A DNA stretch of 64,000 nucleotides, taken from NCBI GenBank assembly GCA_949126835.1, contig OX421495.1:2230552-2294551 (forward strand), written 5' to 3'. The DNA comes from Anisus vortex (lineage: Eukaryota; Mollusca; Gastropoda; Planorbidae). The notes under the pieces are model-generated. The model was not told the origin of the DNA. It worked only from the letters and a program-made list of their open reading frames with translations, and made no database searches. Within the stretch, counting starts at the first letter, position 1. Each line of letters begins with the position of its first letter. This document shows positions 63,188-64,000 of the stretch, one piece after another. A program made the position numbers and the translations under genes.

Positions 63188-64000
63188 CTGATTTGGAAAA
63201 AACAAACTGTTTTAAATATAATATCTGGGATGCCACTCCTGTGTTATTTTATTTAGATCTGTTGATATATTATTTTTTACCTCAACTACTTTTAGGTATA
63301 ATATTAAGTGCCCAAATCTAAAGATTTTGTTATTCTTAATTATGTCACTTATGTTTTATATTATTAATTGTTGATTTTTAATAACAAAAAAACTTTTGAA
63401 AGTATTAATAGGCCTTAATTATATACCATATTAATTAATAAATAAGCTCATATGAATATTTTTCTTCTATAGAAATATTCATTTTAAAACACATACTGCT
63501 ATATATAGGCTTATACTGTTTTATGTATATTGAATAGTTGGATGCTTTAGTGCAATTTAATAGTAAATACTATTATATATATATTGGTGATTTGACCTAT
63601 TATATTCAAGCATATTAATAATTCAAAATTTGTATTTTTTACGTCTATTGTTTTACTATCATTTGTTTAAAACATTGTCTGAAAGAAAACTAAATGGTTT
63701 TGTAAAAAAAGTTAGATACTTATCAATTTAATGTAATTTTCCATGTTTTTCCATCTTTACTTTAAATGGCAAAAATTGTGTAAATATTTAAACAACAAGT
63801 TAACAAAAGTTGAATGTAATACTTTTTTGTAGAGAAGGAATATATGTAATATAAAGATAAAATAAAAGTTTATAGTAAGTTTAGTTTACTGTTTGCATAA
63901 ATGCATTCAGGCTTAATATTTACATTGTTAGGCTTTTATAAAATAGTGTATAATATGTCATTTGAGTAAATTAATAAGTGTGGATAATTATTTCAATCAT
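63188..64000. other. AT-rich intron of the cadherin gene, nothing seen
   Basis: No cadherin, CCP or EGF coding segment and no clear repeat family. The upstream exons and the start codon should lie beyond 64000. Confidence 0.5.

Overview
The window is eukaryotic: AT-rich DNA with spliced genes, long introns full of minisatellites, tRNA-derived SINEs, non-LTR retrotransposon pieces, MITEs and solo LTRs. An animal PUS10 gene beside a giant cadherin/EGF gene, together with this repeat mix, points to an invertebrate animal. A lophotrochozoan such as a gastropod mollusc is my best guess, by inference only.

Left end (1-7048, + strand): the last nine coding exons of PUS10, a tRNA pseudouridine synthase. 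Frame and splice phases agree through all nine, giving about 335 C-terminal residues; the 5' part lies outside the window. Its introns hold a TTAA-flanked piggyBac-like MITE, a 906-bp inverted-repeat element inside a 25-bp minisatellite, and a 336-bp solo LTR.

Middle (7049-10139): the convergent intergenic stretch, with an inverted-repeat element of pogo/Tc1 type.

Rest (10140-63187, - strand): one giant gene. I place 55 exons (10,851 coding bases, exactly 3,617 codons including the stop) that read in one frame. The order is a CCP/sushi-like module, about 29 cadherin repeats, one last cadherin-like half repeat, four complete EGF modules plus a partial fifth, a segment with two furin-type sites, a Thr-rich stalk, and a short hydrophobic C-terminus with no cytoplasmic tail. 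The last part looks like a GPI-anchor signal. The 5' end lies beyond position 64000.

The introns of this gene are a record of mobile DNA: a 5'-truncated LINE with an open 789-codon reverse transcriptase frame, many fragments of the same family, two SINE families (one sharing the LINE's 3' tail), hAT and piggyBac-like MITEs with visible target-site duplications, a 1,167-bp solo LTR, and a dozen tandem arrays, two of which seem to have grown from LINE 3' ends. A 193-bp piece of exon 40 with its flanking intron is duplicated almost perfectly 5.9 kb away in the same gene.
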